A stretch of 6,092 bases of DNA from positions 15,602 through 21,693 of the forward strand of contig DKWX01000037.1 in the NCBI GenBank assembly GCA_002491945.1. Reading direction: 5' to 3'. Below, piece by piece: positions 1 to 6,043 of this stretch. A program made the translations under genes and the position numbers. The DNA comes from Porphyromonadaceae bacterium UBA7141 (GTDB taxonomy: Bacteria; Bacteroidota; Bacteroidia; Bacteroidales; Muribaculaceae). A model generated the notes under the pieces. That model was not told the origin of the DNA and made no database searches. It was given only the letters and a program-made list of their open reading frames with translations. Each line of letters opens with the position of its first letter. Position 1 is the stretch's first letter.

Positions 1-1
1 A

Positions 2-49
2 CTGAACGACAAGCCGGAAGCGGCAAAAAAGAAGCCGCAGATTGTATAA
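2..49 (+). CDS. 3' end of an unidentified upstream gene (partial)
   Basis: Only the last 15 codons are visible, reading LNDKPEAAKKKPQIV and then TAA. The tail is rich in Lys, Ala and Pro, so it is probably a charged, flexible C-terminus; the protein family cannot be identified from this. The reading frame is supported indirectly: the same last four codons plus stop recur at the far right end on the opposite strand, and all mismatches between the two copies fall after the stop codon. An alternative frame stays open to position 78, but the copy differences then fall mainly at second codon positions and change most residues, which argues against it. Confidence 0.5.
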   Translation: MNDKPEAAKKKPQIV

Positions 50-95
50 AAGATTCCCTTTCAATCATTGTCGGTTAAATTTGAACACGTACTTA
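35..95 (+). repeat. Left arm of a 61-nt imperfect inverted repeat
   Basis: This segment matches the reverse complement of 6032-6092 without gaps at 54 of 61 positions. The first 21 nt are identical and include the codons for PQIV and the stop. Six mismatches lie in the following 15 nt, then TCGGTTAAATTTGAACAC is identical, followed by one mismatch and TACTTA. Similarity stops after position 95. What the repeat does is not known. It covers a gene end plus the flank that contains a perfect -7 promoter box. Confidence 0.85.
76..83 (+). promoter_or_regulatory. Candidate -7 box for the spmAB-like gene
   Basis: TAAATTTG is a perfect match to the Bacteroidota -7 consensus TAnnTTTG and lies 52 nt before the start codon, predicting a leader of about 45 nt. 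No clear TTG -33 element stands 19-21 nt upstream; the nearest is TTC at 54-56. The box lies inside the repeated segment, and the right-hand copy has the identical octamer at 6044-6051 on the - strand. It may therefore be part of a conserved module and not a dedicated promoter. Confidence 0.45.
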
Positions 96-135
96 TGGGC
101 ATCATCAGCCTGTATGATATACGAAAGTAAACGAT

Positions 136-1365
136 ATGGTACTCAACTGGATATGGATTGCCTTCTTCGTCATAGCCTTCCTGATGGCTGTGGGACAGAC
201 CATTTTTGCAGGTAATCTTCAGATATGGAGCGAGATAATGAATGCCTCGTTCACCCAGGCCGCCTTCGCCTTTGAGATAAGCCTCGGACTTACAGGAGTG
301 CTCTCCCTGTGGATGGGTATAATGAAGATAGGAGAGCGCGCCGGGGCAATCGAGAGAATGAGTCGGCTTGTGGCGCCCTTTTTCAGCCGTCTTTTCCCCG
401 GTATCCCCCATAATCATCCGGCGATGGGCGCTATTTTCATGAACGTATCGGCCAATATGCTTGGGCTTGATAATGCGGCCACTCCGATGGGTCTGCGGGC
501 CATGCAGGAGCTGCAGACACTCAATGACCGGAAAGATACGGCAACGGATGCGATGATAATGTTTCTGGTGCTCAACAGTTCGGGGCTATGTCTGATTCCG
601 GTGAGCATTATGATGTATCGTGCGCAAGGAGGAGCCTCGAATCCTACTGATATATTTATTCCGATACTTGTGGCTACCGGTATCGCTACACTTGTGGGGC
701 TGCTTGCCTTGTGTATAAGGCAGCGGATACGGCTCGATCGAGTGTTATGTTCATGGATGGCCGGGATAGCGGCGACAGTAGGAGGAGTGGCATGGTTTTT
801 CAGCAGGCTGCCTGCCGAAAAGGTAGAGGCATACAGCACCTTCGGAGCCAACGTGATACTCTTCAGCGTCATAATACTGTTCATAGGGGCCGGAGTAAGG
901 AAGCGTATCAAGGTCTACGATGTATTTATCGAGGGAGCCAAAGAGGGATTCCGCACGGCGGTGATGATAATACCGTATCTTGTGGCGATCCTTGTTGCCA
1001 TCGGTATGTTCAGAGCCAGCGGAGCGCTCGACATCTTCACCGGTTGTGTGGAGAACTGTGTCGGTGCATTGGGACTTGACACTCGCTGGGTCGGCGCATT
1101 GCCCACAATGCTGATGAAGCCGCTGAGCGGCAGTGGGTCGTGTGCGATGATGCTTGATGTGATGCAGGCCAATGGCGCTGATGCCTTCGTGAGTCGTCTT
1201 TCAGCGGCGGTGCGTGGCAGCACAGACACCACTTTCTATATACTTGCCGTCTACTTCGGCTCTGTAGGAGTGAGCAAGACCCGCTATGCGGCCGGCTACG
1301 CACTGCTTGCCGATGTGACCGGAGCTGTGGCGGCAGTTTTGGTGGCATATCTCTTCTTTGGCTGA
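136..1365 (+). CDS. Fused SpmA-SpmB-like gate-domain membrane protein
   Basis: The protein has 409 residues and joins homologues of Bacillus SpmA and SpmB, each normally a separate protein of about 180-200 residues. The SpmA-like half (about 1-200) starts with a membrane helix (1-25) and carries the signature LGLDNAATPMGLRAM around 109-123. The SpmB-like half (about 230-409) includes FIEGAKEGFRTAV (264-276), MKPLSGSGS (327-335) and STDTTFYILAVYFGSVGVSKTRYA (362-385). Both halves are rich in hydrophobic segments and belong to the Gate (nucleoside recognition, PF07670) family, so the product is an inner-membrane protein. In Bacillus these proteins are needed for normal spore core dehydration. 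Bacteroidota do not sporulate, so the role here is unknown, possibly small-molecule transport. The start at 136 fits the conserved LNWIW N-terminus; no Shine-Dalgarno sequence is present, as usual in this phylum. The gene converges on ald. Confidence 0.9.
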   Translation: MVLNWIWIAFFVIAFLMAVGQTIFAGNLQIWSEIMNASFTQAAFAFEISLGLTGVLSLWMGIMKIGERAGAIERMSRLVAPFFSRLFPGIPHNHPAMGAIFMNVSANMLGLDNAATPMGLRAMQELQTLNDRKDTATDAMIMFLVLNSSGLCLIPVSIMMYRAQGGASNPTDIFIPILVATGIATLVGLLALCIRQRIRLDRVLCSWMAGIAATVGGVAWFFSRLPAEKVEAYSTFGANVILFSVIILFIGAGVRKRIKVYDVFIEGAKEGFRTAVMIIPYLVAILVAIGMFRASGALDIFTGCVENCVGALGLDTRWVGALPTMLMKPLSGSGSCAMMLDVMQANGADAFVSRLSAAVRGSTDTTFYILAVYFGSVGVSKTRYAAGYALLADVTGAVAAVLVAYLFFG

Positions 1366-1424
1366 CAAATCCCGGAGTCACCTGTCGCGCATAGCTGCAT
1401 TTTTCCTGCGAGAGGCAATCAACT

Positions 1425-1467
1425 AAAAAAAATACGGCCCTGCACGCAAAGCATCGCGGCAGGGCCG
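1425..1467 (-). terminator. Intrinsic terminator of ald
   Basis: Arms CGGCCCTGC (1435-1443) and GCAGGGCCG (1459-1467) pair perfectly over 9 bp around a 15-nt loop. Read on the - strand, the hairpin is followed by three bases and then eight consecutive T residues (1432-1425), a classic rho-independent terminator. It lies about 105 nt after the ald stop. In the + direction there is no U tract, so termination of the convergent spmAB-like transcript here would depend on the hairpin alone. Confidence 0.92.
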
Positions 1468-1480
1468 ATCCCTATTTAAA

Positions 1481-1512
1481 GTTGTCGTTGTGTGTATGTG
1501 TATGTGTTGTGT
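1481..1512. repeat. GT-rich low-complexity tract
   Basis: The tract is mostly alternating G and T on the + strand with TGTGTATG-like units repeated. It lies between the ald stop and the ald terminator, so it would be a C/A-rich, unstructured part of the ald 3' untranslated region. It is probably simple-sequence drift; no function can be assigned. Confidence 0.6.
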
Positions 1513-1572
1513 AAAAGTCGGATGAGAGGAAAGTGATGCAGTAATCAGAGGAGTGATACGGAAGCGGCAGCC

Positions 1573-2679
1573 TCAGAGTTCAAGCGGAGTGTAGGAGAGG
1601 TCGAATGCCTCGGCCACAGCCTTGAATGTGATTTTGCCATCTACCATATTCACGCCATCAGCCAGACCGGCATCATGCCTGCATGCCTCTCGCCATCCCA
1701 TATCGGCCAGACGCAGGGCATAGGGGAGAGTGGCGTTGGTCAGCGCCATCGTAGAGGTATAGGGCACTGCCCCGGGGATATTTGCCACAGCATATTGTAT
1801 TACTCCATCCACCACATACGTCGGATCAGAGTGAGTGGTCGGATGCGATGTCTCGAAGCAACCGCCCTGATCGATTGCCACGTCAACCATCACAGATCCC
1901 GGACGTAGCATTTTTACCATATCCTTAGTGATGAGATGCGGCGCTTTGGCTCCCGGAATCAGCACAGAACCGATTACGAGGTCGGTGTCAGGCAATTCCC
2001 TCTCAATATTATGCTGAGAGCTGAAGAGAGTTTTCACGTTTTTGGGCATGAACTCAGCGCAGTGGCGCAGAGTGGGGAGTGAAATGTCGGTGATAGTGAC
2101 ATCGGCTCCCAGGCCGGCGGCCATGAGGGCTGCATTGCGGCCTACGACACCGGCGCCGAGCACGAGCACCTTTGCCGGGCGCACACCGGGGATACCGCCA
2201 AGCAGAATGCCGCGTCCTCCCTGAGGCTTCTCAAGGAATCGGGCACCTTCCTGAACCGACATTCGTCCGGCCACCTCGCTCATAGGTATAAGAAGCGGAA
2301 GAGTGCCCTGACGGTCGCGCACAGTCTCATAGGCGATACATATACCGCGGGCCTTCATCATGGCCTCTGTGAGAGGACGGTCGGATGCAAAATGGAAGTA
2401 AGTGAATAGAATCTGACCAGGTTTGACGAGAGCATACTCAGGCTCAATCGGCTCCTTAACCTTTATGATCATTTCAGCGATGGCGTATACATCCTCTATC
2501 GTGGGGAGGATGACAGCACCTGCTGCCACATACTCTTCATCCGGGAATCCGGAGCCTTCTCCGGCAGTGTGCTGCACATACAGTGTGTGTCCGTGCTTCA
2601 CGAGTTCCTTCACACCGGCGGGTGTGGCACCTACGCGGTTTTCGTTGTTTTTGATTTCTTTCGGTATTCCGATAATCAT
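1573..2679 (-). CDS. ald: Alanine dehydrogenase
   Basis: This enzyme (EC 1.4.1.1) catalyses the reversible NAD-dependent oxidative deamination of L-alanine to pyruvate and ammonia in the cytoplasm, linking alanine use to central carbon and nitrogen metabolism. The 368-residue length is normal for the family, and the N-terminus MIIGIPKEIKNNENRVG is the canonical one, which fixes the start. Residues known to bind substrate or catalyse in characterised AlaDHs are all present at the expected numbers: Arg15, Lys75, His96 and Asp270. The Rossmann nucleotide-binding loop GAGVVG is at 175-180, with Asp198 ending the following strand at the position that selects NAD. The nicotinamide-loop region and YTSTMALTNATLPYALRLA (307-325) are intact. 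No Shine-Dalgarno sequence precedes the ATG. A strong terminator lies downstream, and the long structured upstream gap suggests its own regulation. Confidence 0.97.
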   Translation of the reverse strand: MIIGIPKEIKNNENRVGATPAGVKELVKHGHTLYVQHTAGEGSGFPDEEYVAAGAVILPTIEDVYAIAEMIIKVKEPIEPEYALVKPGQILFTYFHFASDRPLTEAMMKARGICIAYETVRDRQGTLPLLIPMSEVAGRMSVQEGARFLEKPQGGRGILLGGIPGVRPAKVLVLGAGVVGRNAALMAAGLGADVTITDISLPTLRHCAEFMPKNVKTLFSSQHNIERELPDTDLVIGSVLIPGAKAPHLITKDMVKMLRPGSVMVDVAIDQGGCFETSHPTTHSDPTYVVDGVIQYAVANIPGAVPYTSTMALTNATLPYALRLADMGWREACRHDAGLADGVNMVDGKITFKAVAEAFDLSYTPLEL

Positions 2680-2715
2680 GGTAGGAGATAGTTAAGGTAT
2701 TAGAATGTAGTAATA

Positions 2716-2794
2716 CGATATCGCCTGTCGCAGTGATGTCAGCACTGCATTGCTGACAGGGATATTGGAGCATTTGTAATGGCTACCGATATCG
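2716..2794 (-). promoter_or_regulatory. Candidate structured leader of ald with alternative hairpins
   Basis: Two identical palindromic octamers CGATATCG (2716-2723 and 2787-2794) can pair with each other. Between them CCTGTC (2724-2729) pairs with GACAGG (2755-2760), and CAGTG (2731-2735) with CACTG (2743-2747). A competing fold pairs TGTCAGCA (2737-2744) with TGCTGACA (2751-2758), an 8-bp stem with a 6-nt loop, and excludes the others. The region lies 37-115 nt before the ald start. If transcribed it could act as an attenuator or riboswitch-like leader. It matches no riboswitch class I can name, and the palindromes could instead be protein-binding DNA sites. Confidence 0.4.
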
Positions 2795-2916
2795 AGTAGT
2801 CCCTTTCAGACCTGAATAAATCGATTGAGCGTCAGGGCATGAGAATGCAGGATAACGACGCCGCCAATGATTGCGGCTCTAAGTTACAAAAAATCGGCGG
2901 AGGATTAAAACATTTT

Positions 2917-2940
2917 GTTGTATGTTATGCAACATAAAAC
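2917..2940. promoter_or_regulatory. Operator-like 24-bp near-palindrome upstream of ald
   Basis: Arms GTTGTATGTT (2917-2926) and AACATAAAAC (2931-2940) are reverse complements at 9 of 10 positions, separated by four bases. The AT-rich dyad has the size of a site for a dimeric helix-turn-helix regulator. It lies about 240 bp before the ald start, in a region where an ald promoter could be. Lrp/AsnC-family control of alanine dehydrogenase is known in other bacteria, but linking this site to such a regulator is inference. Confidence 0.35.
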
Positions 2941-2988
2941 TTGATTTTTAACAATCGGCATCTGCTAATATCCTCTGTTTGCGTTAAA

Positions 2989-3006
2989 TAAGCAAGTGCT
3001 CAAATT
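2989..3006 (-). repeat. Third copy of the AATTTGA-CACTT-CTTA motif
   Basis: Read on the - strand this 18-mer is AATTTGAGCACTTGCTTA. It matches the right-end copy (6032-6049, same strand) at 16 of 18 positions and the left-end copy (78-95, + strand) at 15 of 18. It points toward ald, as the other copies point toward valS and the spmAB-like gene. Unlike those copies it lacks the preceding TCGGTTA, so no -7 box is formed. Chance similarity in AT-rich DNA is possible. Confidence 0.45.
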
Positions 3007-3057
3007 CCCAAGGCTGGAAGTGAAATGAAATTTACCGACTCAATGCCGCCAAGATTG

Positions 3058-3099
3058 ACAGCTCCCCCGCCGGGCCGGTGGCTTCGGCAGGGGAGCTGT
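3058..3099 (-). terminator. GC-rich hairpin downstream of valS, possible terminator
   Basis: Arms ACAGCTCCCC (3058-3067) and GGGGAGCTGT (3090-3099) are perfect 10-bp complements, and after one mismatch the stem continues for four more pairs (3069-3072 with 3085-3088). The structure lies 56 nt after the valS stop, a normal terminator position. Read on the - strand it is not followed by a U tract (CAATCTTGG follows), so it may stop transcription poorly, work with Rho, or protect the 3' end of the mRNA. Confidence 0.5.
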
Positions 3100-3155
3100 A
3101 TGATGGCAGGCGGTCAGACTGATGTCTGCCGCGGTTGGTGTGAGAGTGCGGCCGG

Positions 3156-5798
3156 TCAGTTGCGGAGAGCTGCGAGAGCGGCGCGGATGGCAGCGATTTT
3201 CTCGTTGGCATCACTCTGCTTTTTGCGCTCAAGTGCCACCACTTTTTCAGGAGCAGAGGCCACGAATCGCTCATTGGAAAGTTTCTTCTCCACACCTGCC
3301 AGGAATTTGAGCTGGTATTCCAGATCAGCTTTCAGGCGTGCTATTTCTTCATCGACATTGATATTGCTTTCAAGCGGTATGGCATATTCGGTGACGCCTA
3401 CCATGAATGCCTGCGACATGGCAGGTTTCTCCTCCACCGTTTCGATAGCCTCAAGATTGCCCATCTTTATGAGAATCGCATCAAGCGCGGCATCGTGCGC
3501 CCCTTTCACGAGCAGGCGCAATGGTTCGCGCTGAGGTATCTGTTTCTGTTTGCGGATGGTGCGTATCCCGGCTATGACTTCCTTGAGAATCTCAAATCTC
3601 TCAAGCACATCGGCATCGGCATCGGCCACATGCTCGGGCAGACGCGCATACATGATGCTTTCACCCTCGGCGCGTTCGTAGAGGTGCTGCCATAGTTCCT
3701 CGGTGATGAATGGCATGAAAGGATGCAGCATCTTCAGCAGTGTGTCGAATCCGGCGAGAACGGCATCATAAGTCTTTCGGTCGATAGACTGTCCGAATGG
3801 GGGCTTCACCACTTCAAGGAGCCAAGACGAGAACTCGTCCCAGAAAAGTCTGTAGACAGCCATCAGAGCCTCCGAGATACGGAATTTCCCCATTAGGTCG
3901 TTGAGTTCGGCAAGAGTCCGGTTGAGTTTGTGGCCAAACCATTCCACACCCAGCCGCGCGGCTTCGGGCTGTGGTATATTGTCGTCGGTCTGCCACCCCT
4001 TGACAAGACGGAAAGCATTCCATATCTTGTTGCAGAAATTTCGGCCCTGCTCGCAGAGCGAGTCATCATACATTATGTCGTTGCCTGCAGGAGCGGCGAG
4101 CATCAGGCCCATGCGCACCCCGTCGGCTCCGAATCGGTCGATGAGTTCGAGCGGGTCAGGGGAGTTGCCAAGCGATTTCGACATCTTGCGTCCGAGCTTG
4201 TCGCGTACGATACCGGTGAAATAAACATTATCGAACGGCTGCTTCCCGATATACTCATAACCGGCCATAATCATTCTGGCAACCCAGAAGAATATGATAT
4301 CCGGACCGGTGACGAGTGTCGATGTGGGATAATAGTAAGAAATCTCCTTGTTGCCCGGGTCAAGAATTCCGTTGAAGAGAGTGATAGGCCAGAGCCAGGA
4401 AGAGAACCATGTGTCGAGCGCCCCTTCATCCTGACGCAGAGAATCTGGAGTCAGCGGGAGTCCGGATTCGGCGATAGCCTTTTCAAGCGCCGTTTCAGCT
4501 GATTCTGCCACTACAAAATGCTCCGAGCCGTCGGCAGCTGTATAATAGTAGGCCGGGATGCGGTGTCCCCACCAGAGCTGGCGGCTGATGCACCAGTCCT
4601 GTATATTCTCCATCCATACACGATAAGTATTCTTGTACTTTTCGGGTACGAACCGGATTATATCCTCCATAACCGGGGGCAGAGCTATCTCGGCGAAATG
4701 CTTCATGCGGATAAACCACTGTAGTGACAGTCGGGGTTCGATAGCCACTTTTGTGCGCTCTGAGTAGCCGACGTTGTTGGTATAATCCTCCACCTTCTCC
4801 ATCAGCCCGGCTTCCTGCAGGTCGGCTGCTATAAGGCGGCGTACTTCGAAGCGGTCTTTTCCGGCATATTTCCCTCCGTGTTCATTAAGAGTGGCATCTT
4901 CGTTGAAGATATCGATAACCTCAAGATTGTGGGTCTTGCCGAGCATTTCGTCATTCTTGTCGTGAGCTGGAGTGACTTTGAGGCATCCTGTGCCGAACTC
5001 CATGTCGACATAACGGTCTTCGATTACTGGAATCTCGCGTCCGACGAGAGGCACGATTACGCGGTGTCCCTTTAGCCATTCGTTCTTTGGGTCTTTAGGG
5101 TTTATGCACATGGCGGTGTCGCCCATGATAGTCTCCGGGCGAGTGGTGGCCACCACGGCATATCGACCCTCGGGGTCGCCGGCTACGTAATATCGCAGAT
5201 AATAGAGCTTGGAGTGCTCCTGCTGATAGTAGACCTCATCGTCAGAGATGGCGGTGCGGTTCTGCGGGTCCCAGTTGACCATACGCAGCCCCCGGTATAT
5301 CAGGCCTTTGTCGTATAGGTCGCAGAATACCTTTATGACACTTTTGGAGCGGAGTTCATCGAGAGTGAACGCAGTGCGGTCCCAGTCGCACGAAGCCCCG
5401 AGTTTGCGGAGCTGAGAGAGGATAATTCCGCCGTGATTGCGGGTCCAGTCCCAGGCATGTTCGAGGAATTGCTCGCGGCTGAGGTCAGTCTTTTTAATGC
5501 CCTGCTCGGCGAGTCGGGCGATTACCTTAGTTTCTGTGGCGATGGCAGCGTGGTCGGTGCCGGGCACCCACAAGGCGTTCTTGCCCTGCATGCGGGCACG
5601 GCGTACCAGAATATCCTGAATCGTATTGTTGAGCATATGCCCCATGTGGAGCACACCGGTCACGTTGGGTGGCGGGATAACGATGCAATATGGTTCGCGG
5701 TCGTCGGGTTCGGAATGGAACAGTCTGTGCTCCATCCAGAAGTCGTACCATTTCTGTTCAACCTCCTGTGGGTTGTACTTGGAAGCCAATTCGTTCAT
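3156..5798 (-). CDS. valS: Valyl-tRNA synthetase
   Basis: This cytoplasmic class Ia synthetase (EC 6.1.1.9) attaches valine to tRNA-Val and hydrolyses mischarged Thr-tRNA-Val. The product has 880 residues, typical for bacterial ValRS. The Rossmann catalytic core shows PPPNVTGVLHMGH with the HIGH-type motif at 51-54 and the KMSKS loop at 538-542. The inserted editing domain (about 190-340) carries TTRPET (218-223) and GTGCLKVTPAHDKND (269-283). DTWFSSWLWP (462-471) returns to the catalytic domain. The helical anticodon-binding domain spans about 610-760, and the C-terminal charged coiled-coil arm is about 813-880. The ATG at 5798 is chosen over an in-frame ATG at 5849: it gives the expected MNELASKYNP N-terminus, and the upstream ATG lies before the predicted transcription start. 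No Shine-Dalgarno sequence is visible, only an A-rich leader. Confidence 0.98.
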   Translation of the reverse strand: MNELASKYNPQEVEQKWYDFWMEHRLFHSEPDDREPYCIVIPPPNVTGVLHMGHMLNNTIQDILVRRARMQGKNALWVPGTDHAAIATETKVIARLAEQGIKKTDLSREQFLEHAWDWTRNHGGIILSQLRKLGASCDWDRTAFTLDELRSKSVIKVFCDLYDKGLIYRGLRMVNWDPQNRTAISDDEVYYQQEHSKLYYLRYYVAGDPEGRYAVVATTRPETIMGDTAMCINPKDPKNEWLKGHRVIVPLVGREIPVIEDRYVDMEFGTGCLKVTPAHDKNDEMLGKTHNLEVIDIFNEDATLNEHGGKYAGKDRFEVRRLIAADLQEAGLMEKVEDYTNNVGYSERTKVAIEPRLSLQWFIRMKHFAEIALPPVMEDIIRFVPEKYKNTYRVWMENIQDWCISRQLWWGHRIPAYYYTAADGSEHFVVAESAETALEKAIAESGLPLTPDSLRQDEGALDTWFSSWLWPITLFNGILDPGNKEISYYYPTSTLVTGPDIIFFWVARMIMAGYEYIGKQPFDNVYFTGIVRDKLGRKMSKSLGNSPDPLELIDRFGADGVRMGLMLAAPAGNDIMYDDSLCEQGRNFCNKIWNAFRLVKGWQTDDNIPQPEAARLGVEWFGHKLNRTLAELNDLMGKFRISEALMAVYRLFWDEFSSWLLEVVKPPFGQSIDRKTYDAVLAGFDTLLKMLHPFMPFITEELWQHLYERAEGESIMYARLPEHVADADADVLERFEILKEVIAGIRTIRKQKQIPQREPLRLLVKGAHDAALDAILIKMGNLEAIETVEEKPAMSQAFMVGVTEYAIPLESNINVDEEIARLKADLEYQLKFLAGVEKKLSNERFVASAPEKVVALERKKQSDANEKIAAIRAALAALRN

Positions 5799-5822
5799 AT
5801 ATTGTCTTTTAGAATTGAAGTG

Positions 5823-5853
5823 CAAATTTACAAAAAAATAGTGATTCAATCAA
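5823..5853 (-). promoter_or_regulatory. valS promoter
   Basis: On the - strand a perfect Bacteroidota -7 box TAAATTTG (5830-5823) is preceded by TTG at 5853-5851 with a 20-nt spacer, matching the TTG / TAnnTTTG pattern; a second TTG at 5849-5847 has a 16-nt spacer. The predicted start of transcription near 5816 gives a leader of about 18 nt. A constitutive housekeeping promoter is the simplest reading. Confidence 0.8.
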
Positions 5854-5884
5854 TAGTGCGCTGCCACAGTTGGAAAAAGAAGAA

Positions 5885-5893
5885 TTATCAACA
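5885..5893 (+). promoter_or_regulatory. DnaA-box-like 9-mer (one mismatch)
   Basis: TTATCAACA differs from the DnaA box TTATCCACA at one position. It lies 19 bp from a consensus box in the opposite orientation (5913-5921), forming a head-to-head pair upstream of the valS promoter. On its own this match would be weak. Confidence 0.25.
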
Positions 5894-5912
5894 CTCCATA
5901 GATTCTGATAGC

Positions 5913-5921
5913 TGTGTATAA
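5913..5921 (-). promoter_or_regulatory. DnaA box matching the TTATNCACA consensus
   Basis: On the - strand the sequence is TTATACACA, a full match to TTATNCACA. It is centred about 119 bp upstream of the valS start. A single 9-mer can occur by chance, and no AT-rich unwinding element or larger box cluster is present, so this is not an origin. A regulatory or titration site is possible. Confidence 0.35.
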
Positions 5922-6021
5922 GCTGAGAAGAGTGATGAATCCGATTGACATACAGTCGTGAATAGTGGTTGACGGGGGAGGGGTGACATCTTTCGGAGCA
6001 GTGCGGGAAAACTTGAGTGTA

Positions 6022-6043
6022 AAGTATGTGTTAAGTAAGTGTT
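6022..6043 (-). repeat. 11-bp imperfect tandem repeat
   Basis: AAGTATGTGTT (6022-6032) is followed directly by AAGTAAGTGTT (6033-6043), identical at 10 of 11 positions. The second unit is part of the dispersed motif and of the terminal inverted repeat; the first unit is present only in this copy. An 11-bp period is about one helical turn, as in direct-repeat sites of OmpR-type regulators, but no regulator can be named. Confidence 0.5.

Larger units (their letters stand above)
2680..3155. other. 476-bp intergenic region between valS and ald
   Basis: No convincing protein or RNA gene was found in this gap. It contains, from the ald side: a leader with alternative hairpins and two CGATATCG octamers (2716-2794), a 24-bp near-palindrome (2917-2940), a third copy of the short dispersed motif (2989-3006), and a GC-rich hairpin (3058-3099) just after valS. 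No TAnnTTTG box with a correctly spaced TTG was found for ald on the - strand. The nearest is TAACTTAG (2886-2879), which has one mismatch and no -33 partner, so the ald transcription start remains unlocated. Confidence 0.7.

Noticed and set aside
1..78. An alternative frame for the left partial gene ending at 76-78.
   Set aside because: Differences between the two repeat copies fall mainly at second codon positions in that frame and change most residues, unlike coding constraint; the frame ending at 47-49 has none.
414..911. A 165-codon - strand open frame inside the spmAB-like gene.
   Set aside because: It is antisense to a clearly conserved protein and shows no family signature of its own.
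2879..2886. TAACTTAG on the - strand as the ald -7 box.
   Set aside because: It has one mismatch in the conserved TTTG part and no TTG about 20 nt upstream, so it is not supportable as a promoter.
3025..3534. A 169-codon + strand open frame over the valS 3' end.
   Set aside because: It lies mostly antisense to valS and its Ser/Arg/Ala-rich composition is that of a shadow frame of a real gene.
5799..5849. A 17-residue in-frame N-terminal extension of valS starting at 5849.
   Set aside because: The extension does not look like a ValRS N-terminus and it overlaps the promoter; its start codon would lie upstream of the predicted transcript start.
5885..5921. A replication origin at the DnaA-box pair.
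   Set aside because: Only two boxes, one imperfect, with no AT-rich unwinding region and no dnaA or other origin-linked gene nearby.
5970..5984. A G-rich run (GGGGGAGGGG) considered as a G-quadruplex.
   Set aside because: There are only two G runs close together, not the four needed for a standard intramolecular quadruplex.
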